Assembly (NCBI GenBank): GCA_047777415.1
Contig: JBKEEO010000001.1
Coordinates: 62,001 to 126,000 of the forward strand
Length of the DNA: 64,000 nt
Direction of reading: 5' to 3'
From: Caproicibacter sp047777415
GTDB taxonomy: Bacteria > Bacillota > Clostridia > Oscillospirales > Acutalibacteraceae
In this document: positions 51,469 through 59,129 of the stretch, in pieces
Layout of the letters: each line of letters starts with the position of its first letter
How positions within the stretch are numbered: the stretch's first letter is position 1
The notes under the pieces: model-generated
What the model saw: the letters and a program-made list of their open reading frames with translations, nothing else
Databases searched by the model: none
What the model was told of the DNA's origin: nothing
Translations under genes and position numbers: made by a program

Positions 51469-52530
51469 TTAATATTTAATCGTAACAACAGGTTTAATCA
51501 GATCCTTCGGTTTATCTTTCATAAGCATCAATGCTGTTTCAACATTTTCCAGCCCTTCAAAGCGGTGGGTAATCAGCTTACTCGTATCTAAGCGTCCCGA
51601 TGTCAAAAGCGATGCCAGTTTTTCCATGCGCAGTCTGCCGCCCGGCATCAAACCGCCCGCAATGGTCTTATGACCCATTCCGCAGCCCCACTCAGTGCGC
51701 GGAATCTTAATATAATCACCTTCGCCAAGGTAATTGACATTACCGATTCTTCCGCCGGGTTTCAGCATACGGATCGCCTGGTCAAAGGTATTGACATCGC
51801 CGCCGGCAATAATGACTTTATCAACACCTTTGCCGCCGGTTTTCTCCATAATCTGCTCGACAATATCACCCTCACGGTAATTAATAATGTCCGTTGCACC
51901 ATACTCTTTTGCCACTTTCACGCAGTTCGGACGGGAGCCAACAGCAAACAAACGAGACGCACCGCGCAGAACCGCACCTGCGACACTCATCAGGCCTACC
52001 GGTCCGATACCAACCACAACTACCGTGTCTCCGAACTGAACATCGGCTAATTCCGCTCCGTGGAACCCTGTGGGAACCATGTCGGAGAGCATACAAGCCG
52101 CCGCTGGATCTACTCCGTCCGGCAGTAATGCTAAGTTACCGTCCGCATCGTTCACATGGAAATATTCACTGAACACGCCGTCTTTGAAGTTAGAGAATTT
52201 CCAGCCTGCAAGCATCCCGCCGGAATGCATTTGATAGCCGGCCTGTGCCTCCAATGAATTCCAGTCCGGTGTGATAGCCGGAACAATTACTCGGTCGCCG
52301 GGTTTAAAGTCCTTGACCATACTTCCGACTTCCACAACTTCGCCTACAGCCTCATGGCCGAGAATCATATCGTGGCGGTCGCCAATTGCGCCTTCCCAAA
52401 CTGTGTGAATGTCCGATGTACATGGAGCCAACGCAAGCGGACGGCAAATTGCGTCCATTGGTCCGCAAGCAGGGCGTTCCTTTTCAATCCAACCGGTTTT
52501 GCCAATTCCTAACATTGCAAAGCCTTTCAT
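51469..52530 (-). CDS. NADP(H)-dependent secondary alcohol dehydrogenase (isopropanol dehydrogenase)
   Basis: Zinc medium-chain dehydrogenase, 353 aa, strikingly like Clostridium beijerinckii/Thermoanaerobacter secondary ADH from its first residues MKGFAMLGIGKTGWIEKERPACG. Catalytic zinc ligands Cys37 (APCTSDIHTV), His59 and Glu60 (LGHEAVG) and Asp150 (LSDMVPTGFHGAEL). Rossmann motif GIGPVGLM; the NADP-specific GSRPNC and the later Tyr of KEYGATD match the residues that select NADP in the clostridial enzyme. Interconverts acetone/isopropanol or other ketone/alcohol pairs. Transcribed from a consensus promoter with a Rex-like site. Confidence 0.94.
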   Translation of the reverse strand: MKGFAMLGIGKTGWIEKERPACGPMDAICRPLALAPCTSDIHTVWEGAIGDRHDMILGHEAVGEVVEVGSMVKDFKPGDRVIVPAITPDWNSLEAQAGYQMHSGGMLAGWKFSNFKDGVFSEYFHVNDADGNLALLPDGVDPAAACMLSDMVPTGFHGAELADVQFGDTVVVVGIGPVGLMSVAGAVLRGASRLFAVGSRPNCVKVAKEYGATDIINYREGDIVEQIMEKTGGKGVDKVIIAGGDVNTFDQAIRMLKPGGRIGNVNYLGEGDYIKIPRTEWGCGMGHKTIAGGLMPGGRLRMEKLASLLTSGRLDTSKLITHRFEGLENVETALMLMKDKPKDLIKPVVTIKY

Positions 52531-52546
52531 GATTTTTCCTCCTCTA

Positions 52547-52564
52547 TTGTTAAAAATATAACAA
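52547..52564 (-). promoter_or_regulatory. Rex-type redox operator
   Basis: TTGTTAAAAATATAACAA differs at one defined position from the clostridial Rex site TTGTTAAnnnnTTAACAA. It lies between the -10 box and the start codon of the alcohol dehydrogenase, where bound Rex would block transcription at low NADH/NAD+. Confidence 0.72.
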
Positions 52565-52578
52565 TTAACTTTGAGTAT

Positions 52579-52607
52579 ATTATATGATATTTCTTTGTGT
52601 TTGTCAA
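52579..52607 (-). promoter_or_regulatory. Consensus promoter of the secondary alcohol dehydrogenase
   Basis: Minus strand: -35 TTGACA (52607-52602), 17-bp spacer, -10 TATAAT (52584-52579); both hexamers perfect. Confidence 0.88.
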
Positions 52608-52778
52608 TAAATTATCAAAGTTTTTTATGAAAATTTTAATTACTTTATATAGTATAGTTTGAAAGGCTATGTCCGATATCTTCTAGCATCCTTGTCTTGA
52701 AATGAAAATAAAAGATATTGTTTAACATTGTTTATTTAAATGATTGAATTCGTTGGTTAGCCTATTATTTTGCATAGA

Positions 52779-52820
52779 AAAAGACGGTACTACCGATTTT
52801 TCGGTTCGTACCGTCTTTTT
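52779..52820. terminator. Terminator of the V-ATPase operon
   Basis: AAAGACGGTAC/GTACCGTCTTT stem with a CCGA/TCGG inner stem and T-runs on both strands. Between here and the Rex-controlled promoter (52608-52778) I see no gene. Confidence 0.85.
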
Positions 52821-52869
52821 GTTTTTCTCTTTTATTTTTTGCTGAGAAGATCCCGTTAATTCCGGTTTT

Positions 52870-53547
52870 CTACCCTGCAAAAGTCCCATTTTGACGCTCT
52901 TTGTAGTGATGCGCCTGCTCGAGCATCATGTCCTTAACCTTCATAAGGCGAATCTGTGTAGAGCGCTCGTTCTCGTCGAGTTTCATCGTAATATATTTGA
53001 TATTTTCCTGTAAATCCGGAATCATAATATGCTCCAGAGCATTGACGCGGCGGCGGGTCTTTTCGATTTCCGCGGCCATCATGCGGCAGGATTTTTCCAC
53101 TTCCGCAAGTTTCAACATATCCGGCAGCAAATCCGCCAAGGATTTGACCGCGTCGTCCAAATCGCCGGAAGTAAACGCAAAACCGTAAGAATAAATGTCA
53201 TTGGGATCCGATGTCCTGGTCTGGTACTGAAATACAGGAACCTCGACGCTCATGACATTGCGCTGGGAAACTTCAAGCGAAACCTCCTGTTTCGGGGCCA
53301 TCAGGGCAACGTTAACTTCTTCATCCGGCATGCCCGCGCGTGCCAACACAAAATTCTGGTTTGCCGAACGAATCCCCCGTTCTACCTTTTCACGCAGGGA
53401 GCGGTTCAGCCGGACCAAATCCAAATACTGGCGCATCAGCTCGTCACGCTTATCCTTTAATAGCTTGTGCCCGCGCATTGCCGTTACCAATTTTCGCTTC
53501 AGCCGGGTCAACTCCATGCGGGTAGGATTCACATGTGTGGCGGCCAT
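52870..53547 (-). CDS. atpD: V-type ATP synthase subunit D (central shaft)
   Basis: Coiled-coil rotor stalk subunit that turns inside the A3B3 head. 225 aa: MAATHVNPTRMELTRLKRKLVTAMRGHKLLKDKRDELMRQ at the N-terminus and RRVNALEHIMIPDLQENIKYITMKLDENER at the C-terminus are the conserved long helices. Last gene of the operon, 15 nt after atpB. Confidence 0.95.
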   Translation of the reverse strand: MAATHVNPTRMELTRLKRKLVTAMRGHKLLKDKRDELMRQYLDLVRLNRSLREKVERGIRSANQNFVLARAGMPDEEVNVALMAPKQEVSLEVSQRNVMSVEVPVFQYQTRTSDPNDIYSYGFAFTSGDLDDAVKSLADLLPDMLKLAEVEKSCRMMAAEIEKTRRRVNALEHIMIPDLQENIKYITMKLDENERSTQIRLMKVKDMMLEQAHHYKERQNGTFAG

Positions 53548-53562
53548 ACCGTCGCCCCCTTC

Positions 53563-54936
53563 CTAAAACTTACCGTAATATTCGTCAAGATATTCATCCT
53601 TGATACGCTTCAGTTCACTGCGCGGCAGAATGGAAAGCAGTTTCCAACCTAAGTTCAGCGTTTCTTCAATGCTGCGGTTGCTGTCGTACCCCTGCGATAC
53701 ATACTGTCTTTCGAACTCATCAGCGAATTTTGCATAAAGCTTATCGATATCCGTCAAAGCAGCCTCGCCGAGAACGACCATCAATTCTTTTGCATCTTTT
53801 CCGCGGGCATAGGCGGCAAACAGCTGGTTCATGGTATCCGCATGGTCAACACGCGTTTTTCCTTTGCCGATCCCCTTATCTTTCAGACGCGACAGCGACG
53901 GCAACACGTCAATCGGCGGAGCGATGCCCTTACGGTACAATTCACGGCTGAGAATGATTTGTCCTTCCGTAATATACCCGGTCAAATCAGGAATCGGGTG
54001 AGTCTTGTCATCCTCCGGCATGGACAAAATAGGAATCAGCGTAATGCTGCCGCTTTTTCCTTTTTGCCGGCCGGCACGTTCATAAAGGGATGCCAAATCC
54101 GTATACATATAACCCGGATATCCACGGCGGCCTGGCACCTCTTTGCGGGCGGCGGAAATTTCACGCAGTGCGTCGGCATAGTTTGTAATATCGGTTAGAA
54201 TAACCAGAACGTGCATATTCTTTTCAAACGCGAGATATTCCGCGGCGGTTAAGGCCATGCGCGGTGTCGCAATACGCTCAACGGCCGGGTCATTTGCCAA
54301 GTTGACGAACACGACGGTACGGTCGATGGCACCGGTTTCACGGAAGCTCTCAATAAAGTAATTCGATTCCTCATAAGTGATACCGATGGCGGCAAATACC
54401 ACGGCAAACGGCTCTTCCGTCCCGATTACTTTTGCCTGTTTTGCAATCTGCGCGGCCAGATTGGCATGCGGCAAACCGCTGGCTGAAAAAATCGGCAGTT
54501 TCTGCCCGCGTACCAGTGTATTCAAACCGTCAATGGCGGAAACACCGGTCTGGATAAATTCCTGCGGATAGCTGCGCGCCGCAGGGTTCATGGGCAAACC
54601 GTTAATATCAAGCCGTTTTTCCGGCAGAATCTCAGGCCCGCCGTCAATTGGATGCCCGAGGCCGTCGAAAATGCGGCTGAGCATATCCTCTGAAACGCCA
54701 AGCTCCATGCTGCGGCCAAGAAAACGCACCTTGCTGTTGTCCAGGTTAATTCCGGTTGCACTTTCAAACAGCTGAACCAGCGCGTTTCCGCCATCGATCT
54801 CCAGCACCTTGCAGCGGCGTTTTTCACCGTTAGCCAGTTCGATTTCTCCCAATTCGTTGTAGGCAACGTTCTCCACTCCGCGCACCAGCATCAGAGGACC
54901 CGCAACCTCTTGAATGGTTTTATATTCCTTCGGCAT
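53563..54936 (-). CDS. atpB: V-type ATP synthase subunit B
   Basis: Non-catalytic nucleotide-binding head subunit, 457 aa. Family stretches: VAGPLMLVRGVENVAYNELGEIELANGEKRRCKVLEI, GLPHANLAAQIAKQA in place of a true P-loop (as expected for subunit B), GRRGYPGYMYTDLASLYERAGR and a DYYGKF-like end (YLDEYYGKF). Start overlaps the atpA stop by one base (TGATG). Confidence 0.97.
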   Translation of the reverse strand: MPKEYKTIQEVAGPLMLVRGVENVAYNELGEIELANGEKRRCKVLEIDGGNALVQLFESATGINLDNSKVRFLGRSMELGVSEDMLSRIFDGLGHPIDGGPEILPEKRLDINGLPMNPAARSYPQEFIQTGVSAIDGLNTLVRGQKLPIFSASGLPHANLAAQIAKQAKVIGTEEPFAVVFAAIGITYEESNYFIESFRETGAIDRTVVFVNLANDPAVERIATPRMALTAAEYLAFEKNMHVLVILTDITNYADALREISAARKEVPGRRGYPGYMYTDLASLYERAGRQKGKSGSITLIPILSMPEDDKTHPIPDLTGYITEGQIILSRELYRKGIAPPIDVLPSLSRLKDKGIGKGKTRVDHADTMNQLFAAYARGKDAKELMVVLGEAALTDIDKLYAKFADEFERQYVSQGYDSNRSIEETLNLGWKLLSILPRSELKRIKDEYLDEYYGKF

Positions 54937-56708
54937 CAGAAGTCCTCCTTTCGGTTGAGCAGATCTTCAATTTCTTTTGCTAGTTGAGTTGTAATCTCAT
55001 CAAATTCCGCCGCGGTCTTATCCGCCGGAACATATTTAAAGCGTCCGATTCTCTCACGGACGGGAAGTTTCACAAGCTCATTCACCGGCGCTCCCCGTTT
55101 TAAAGCTTCCACCGCGTCATCGTAGAACCGCAGAACCAACTTCATAGTTAGATACTGCTTTTCCAGCGGCGTAAACATATCGACTTCATTAAATGCATTC
55201 TGCTGCAGGAAGTCCTCACGAACGGAACGCGCAGCCTCCAGTTTCAGGCGGTCCGGCGCAGAAAGTGCATCCATACCGACCAGCTTCACGATTTCATCCA
55301 GTTCGCTTTCATCGTGGAGCAAAAGCAAGAGACGGGCACGCAAATCCATCCAGTCCGGATGCACGTTCGCGTTGAACCATTTGCCAAGCGAATCGGCATA
55401 CAGTGAATAACTGGTCAGCCAGTTGATAGCGGGGAAATGGCGGGCATACGCCAGCGCGGAATCCAAACTCCAGAACACCTTGACAATACGCAGGGTTGCC
55501 TGAGAAACAGGTTCCGAGATATCGCCGCCGGGAGGCGATACAGCCCCGATAACGGACAGCGAACCTTCACGGTCGTCTTTGCCGACGGTTTTTACACGGC
55601 CGGCTCGTTCATAGAACTGTGCCAGACGGCTGCCAAGGTATGCCGGGTAACCTTCTTCACCGGGCATTTCTTCCAAACGGCCCGACATTTCACGCAGAGC
55701 CTCCGCCCAGCGGGATGTGGAATCAGCCATCAAGGCTACGGAATATCCCATGTCGCGGAAATATTCTGCAATCGTAATACCGGTATAAATAGACGCTTCA
55801 CGTGCGGCCACCGGCATATCGGATGTGTTTGCAATCAATACGGTACGCTTCATCAGCGAATATCCCGTTTTCGGGTCCTTCAGTTCCGGAAATTCATTGA
55901 GAACGTCCGTCATCTCGTTGCCGCGCTCGCCGCATCCAATATATACAACAATATCAGCATCGGCCCATTTTGCCAGCTGATGCTGCACAACCGTTTTGCC
56001 GCTTCCGAACGGGCCAGGAACCGCAGCGGTACCACCCCGCGCAATTGGAAACATTGTGTCAATAATCCGCTGCCCGGTCACCAGAGGCATTTCGGGCGGC
56101 AGCTTTGTTTTGTACGGACGTCCGACACGTACAGGCCACTTCTGCATCAGCGTGACATCTTGCTCGGCACCGTCTGCCGTTTTTATTTTTGCCACCGGCT
56201 CCTCTACCGTGTAATCGCCTTCCTGAACGGACACTACGGTACCGGTTATTCCGTTGGGCACCAAAATGCGGTGTTCCACAATTTCCGTTTCCTGCACAAT
56301 ACCAAGCACATCACCGGCTGTCACTTCGTCCCCGGCGGATACTTTCGGGACAAAATGCCATTTCACATCGCGTTTCAGAGCCGGTATTTCCACGCCGCGA
56401 TGCAAGTTATTTCCGGTCATTTTCATAATTTCTTCCAGTGGGCGCTGGATTCCATCATAGATACTGCTGATTAAGCCCGGGCCAAGTTCCACGCTCAGCG
56501 GCGCCCCGGTGGATTCCACCGGCTCACCCGGCTTTAGGCCGGATGTTTCTTCGTAGACCTGAATGGACGCCTGATCCCCGTGCATTTCTATAATTTCGCC
56601 GATCAGCCGCTGCTCGCTGACGCGAACCACGTCAAACATATTCGCATCACGCATGCCTTCGGCGATAACCAGAGGTCCGGCAACCTTTTTGATCGTGCCT
56701 TTGCTCAT
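54936..56708 (-). CDS. atpA: V-type ATP synthase subunit A (catalytic)
   Basis: Catalytic ATPase subunit, 590 aa. N-terminal barrel KGTIKKVAGPLVIAEGM, the V-type non-homologous insertion (about 90-190), Walker A GPFGSGKT near residue 230, catalytic Glu in GCGERGNEMTDVL, Walker B MADSTSRWAEALREMSGRLEEMPGEEGYPAYLGSRLA. ATG 56708 is chosen (AAGGA just upstream) over GTG 56720. Eight nt after atpF. Confidence 0.97.
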   Translation of the reverse strand: MSKGTIKKVAGPLVIAEGMRDANMFDVVRVSEQRLIGEIIEMHGDQASIQVYEETSGLKPGEPVESTGAPLSVELGPGLISSIYDGIQRPLEEIMKMTGNNLHRGVEIPALKRDVKWHFVPKVSAGDEVTAGDVLGIVQETEIVEHRILVPNGITGTVVSVQEGDYTVEEPVAKIKTADGAEQDVTLMQKWPVRVGRPYKTKLPPEMPLVTGQRIIDTMFPIARGGTAAVPGPFGSGKTVVQHQLAKWADADIVVYIGCGERGNEMTDVLNEFPELKDPKTGYSLMKRTVLIANTSDMPVAAREASIYTGITIAEYFRDMGYSVALMADSTSRWAEALREMSGRLEEMPGEEGYPAYLGSRLAQFYERAGRVKTVGKDDREGSLSVIGAVSPPGGDISEPVSQATLRIVKVFWSLDSALAYARHFPAINWLTSYSLYADSLGKWFNANVHPDWMDLRARLLLLLHDESELDEIVKLVGMDALSAPDRLKLEAARSVREDFLQQNAFNEVDMFTPLEKQYLTMKLVLRFYDDAVEALKRGAPVNELVKLPVRERIGRFKYVPADKTAAEFDEITTQLAKEIEDLLNRKEDF

Positions 56709-56716
56709 TTTCCTTC

Positions 56717-57052
56717 TCACCTGCTTCTTTCGTTTTCGCTGTTGAATATAATATCGGAGCCGACCGCCTGCTCCACCGTTTTCTTAACGTTCCTCATGCC
56801 GATGCCCGTATTTCCGGAAACACCGGGAATCGGAATAATAGCCGGAATCTGCTGGGACTCGTACCGGTCAATCTCTGAGCCAAGCCCCTCAAAAATGGCT
56901 TCTGTTACATAGATGACAGCGTATTCATCCTCGGCAAGATGCCGAAGTTCCCCGGCAGCTTCGGCAAGATCCCGAACCGGACGAACCTCCAGTCCCAGCG
57001 AGGCGAATCCGTAAATACTGTCGCGGTCACCAAGTACGGCGATTTTATACAT
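56717..57052 (-). CDS. atpF: V-type ATP synthase subunit F
   Basis: 111-aa shaft subunit attached to D; MYKIAVLGDRDSIYGFASLGLEVRPV and the IPAIIPIPGVSGNTGIGMRNVKKTVEQAVG segment define it. Overlaps the end of atpC by 8 nt. Confidence 0.95.
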   Translation of the reverse strand: MYKIAVLGDRDSIYGFASLGLEVRPVRDLAEAAGELRHLAEDEYAVIYVTEAIFEGLGSEIDRYESQQIPAIIPIPGVSGNTGIGMRNVKKTVEQAVGSDIIFNSENERSR

Positions 57053-58013
57053 ACGTTTCCCTCAGCCTTTCCCGGACGGACTCATCCGAAAGCTGGTTCA
57101 GCTTGCCGGACAAAAGAATCCTGACCGTTTTAATTTCGTTCTCCTTTGCCAGAAGATACGCCGCAATGGGCGCAATGGTGAACGGGTTGTATTTCTGCGG
57201 ACGAATCTGCTCAATCAGCAGGTTGTCACACCAGCGTTCGAATGCTGAAACCGATTCCTTTAAAGCAGAAGCGGCCCCTGAATAAGGTGTTAAAGCAAGA
57301 TACTCTAAAACGGCGTCCATACCGGACACTGCCGCACGAGCCAGCTTTTGAACATCCAGCGTTGCACAAGGAGCGAGCGCCCGTTGAAGGAACTGCAGTG
57401 TTTTTCCCGTGCGAACAGAGCGCACCGCAATACGAATATCAGCGGAGGCAACCGTTAATTCCGCGTATTTTTGCAGCACTTCATTTTCGGAAGCCATACC
57501 TGCTTCCAGTATAGACTCCAGAGCAGCACGGTCGATAATGACGTCGCACATCTGTCCGTCGTGATTTTGAAGCAGCACTTTACAAGCCTCTTCGGCGGCA
57601 GCCCGCATCCGTTCCGGCAGCCGAGCAAAATCCTGTTTTTGAACTGCCTGTACAATCAAGTCCGGGTCCACTGTTCCGTTTTTAAAATAGATTTTAGGCG
57701 TTTTAACGCCCATGCAAACTTCCTTAACGGCCGCTTTCAAATTGTGAAAATCATTTGCATACAGGAACACATCAAAAACCGAAAGATCATCAACCAGTTC
57801 CCGCATCAGATTCCACGTCTTTTCCCGCTCCGCAGTCAAAATCTCCTCTGCGTTGCCGGAAGATACATCCCAACCTTTGTCAGAAAGAACATGCAGGCAA
57901 TCCTCATAACTTTTACAGGCCATCAGCTGTTCCAATGCCTGTTGGTTTAAAAGGGACAGCTCTTTTGAACGGATGCGAGCTACAGCATATACATAATCCT
58001 GTTTTTCGGTCAT
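57045..58013 (-). CDS. atpC: V-type ATP synthase subunit C (AtpC/NtpC-like)
   Basis: Funnel subunit joining the central shaft to the membrane ring (d subunit in eukaryotes). 322 aa, all-helical: YVYAVARIRSKELSLLNQQALEQLMACKSYEDCLHVLSDKGWD start and ENEIKTVRILLSGKLNQLSDESVRERLRETYV end are typical. ATG 58013 has GGGAGG 6 nt upstream and is favoured over TTG 58019. Confidence 0.95.
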   Translation of the reverse strand: MTEKQDYVYAVARIRSKELSLLNQQALEQLMACKSYEDCLHVLSDKGWDVSSGNAEEILTAEREKTWNLMRELVDDLSVFDVFLYANDFHNLKAAVKEVCMGVKTPKIYFKNGTVDPDLIVQAVQKQDFARLPERMRAAAEEACKVLLQNHDGQMCDVIIDRAALESILEAGMASENEVLQKYAELTVASADIRIAVRSVRTGKTLQFLQRALAPCATLDVQKLARAAVSGMDAVLEYLALTPYSGAASALKESVSAFERWCDNLLIEQIRPQKYNPFTIAPIAAYLLAKENEIKTVRILLSGKLNQLSDESVRERLRETYV

Positions 58014-58015
58014 TT

Positions 58016-58615
58016 TCAACCTCCCGCAAACACGAGCTGATTTACTTTATCCTGCAGCTCATCGCGGCGCGCATCAAACAAAGCCGAAAAGGAACAGTTT
58101 TCCTCAATTCCGCCATAGGACAGCACAAAGCCGCCGTCGATGTTTCTCGTCTTCCCTGAAACTTTCAGCGAGGCGCCTTTATCTTTAAGGGCGTCGTTTA
58201 ATGACTTTTCAAAACCTTTAGGAAGTCTTTTCAGATCGGCGGGGGAAAAGAGTATTTCCCCCGCGCGTGGCGGTGCATATTTGACCACCATCTTCATAAT
58301 AAGACTGAAATATTCCTCATCGGGTAGGGCATACAGCGATTGTTTCGCCTTTTCGATGATATCCGCAATCAGCTGCTGCTTCGCACCCAAAATTGCTTTT
58401 CGGGTTTGCAGTGCGGCCGCAGATTTGGCCCGCTCACGAATCATGGCAGCCTCCTCTTCGGCGCGCTTTGCAATGGCGGCGCACTGTTCGGCTGCATCTT
58501 TTTGGGCCTTACTGCGGATTTCTTCCGCCTGCGCGCGTGCTTTTTCAAGCATTGCGCTCACCGCCGCATTCGAGTCGGATGCAATATCCTGTATGATTTT
58601 ATCTAACCCTGTCAT
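58016..58615 (-). CDS. atpE: V-type ATP synthase subunit E (peripheral stalk)
   Basis: 199-aa stalk subunit. N-terminal half is a long Ala/Glu/Arg-rich coiled coil (AVSAMLEKARAQAEEIRSKAQKDAAEQCAAIAKRAEEEAAMIRERAKS), C-terminal globular part ends GIEENCSFSALFDARRDELQDKVNQLVF. Pairs with the G/H-type coil encoded at the operon start. ATG 58615; TTG 58621 is less likely. Confidence 0.93.
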   Translation of the reverse strand: MTGLDKIIQDIASDSNAAVSAMLEKARAQAEEIRSKAQKDAAEQCAAIAKRAEEEAAMIRERAKSAAALQTRKAILGAKQQLIADIIEKAKQSLYALPDEEYFSLIMKMVVKYAPPRAGEILFSPADLKRLPKGFEKSLNDALKDKGASLKVSGKTRNIDGGFVLSYGGIEENCSFSALFDARRDELQDKVNQLVFAGG

Positions 58616-58634
58616 AGACAAGTACTCCTAACTG

Positions 58635-59129
58635 TTAAATACTCAGTCCGCTGACGCCAACAATTGACAAGATGGAAATCAGAAGAGCAAGAATCGCATA
58701 GGTTTCTACCATCGCGGGGAAAATCATTGACTTACCGAACTGATCCGGGCGTTTGGAAACAAGCCCGATACTTGCAACTGCTGCCTTGCCCTGGTTCACA
58801 GCGGAATAATAGCCCACAATGGCCATTGGGATGCAGGCTGCAAAGTACAAAAGTCCTTTTGCACCGGACATTGCCGCAGCAGAACCGCCGAGGATACCGA
58901 TCTGAGAAAGAGCTACGAATGCAATCAGCAATCCATAAATGCCCTGCGTACCGGGCAGCAGCTGCAAAACAAGCACCTTACCGAACTGGGACGGGTCCTC
59001 CGTTACCACGCCGGCCGCTGCCTGTCCTGTTTGTCCAACTCCGATCGCCGAACCGATTCCGGGAAGAAGCGCTGCGAGCGCAGCTCCCAAAAGAGCAAGT
59101 GGAAGTCCAATACTGTTGAAAAAGTTCAT
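58635..59129 (-). CDS. atpK: V-type ATP synthase subunit K (membrane ring, Na+-type site)
   Basis: Rotor ring proteolipid of two fused hairpins, 164 aa, four helices. The Na+ ligands mapped in Enterococcus hirae NtpK are all present: Leu58, Thr61 and Gln62 in LQLLPGTQG, Gln113 in AVNQGKAA and Glu142 in AMVETYAIL. This predicts Na+ rather than H+ coupling. ATGA overlap with the atpI stop, AGGAGG upstream. Confidence 0.95.
   Translation of the reverse strand: MNFFNSIGLPLALLGAALAALLPGIGSAIGVGQTGQAAAGVVTEDPSQFGKVLVLQLLPGTQGIYGLLIAFVALSQIGILGGSAAAMSGAKGLLYFAACIPMAIVGYYSAVNQGKAAVASIGLVSKRPDQFGKSMIFPAMVETYAILALLISILSIVGVSGLSI

Noticed and set aside
55437..56474. 345-aa ORF antisense to atpA
   Set aside because: Long only because of codon bias in atpA; no ribosome site and no recognisable motif.
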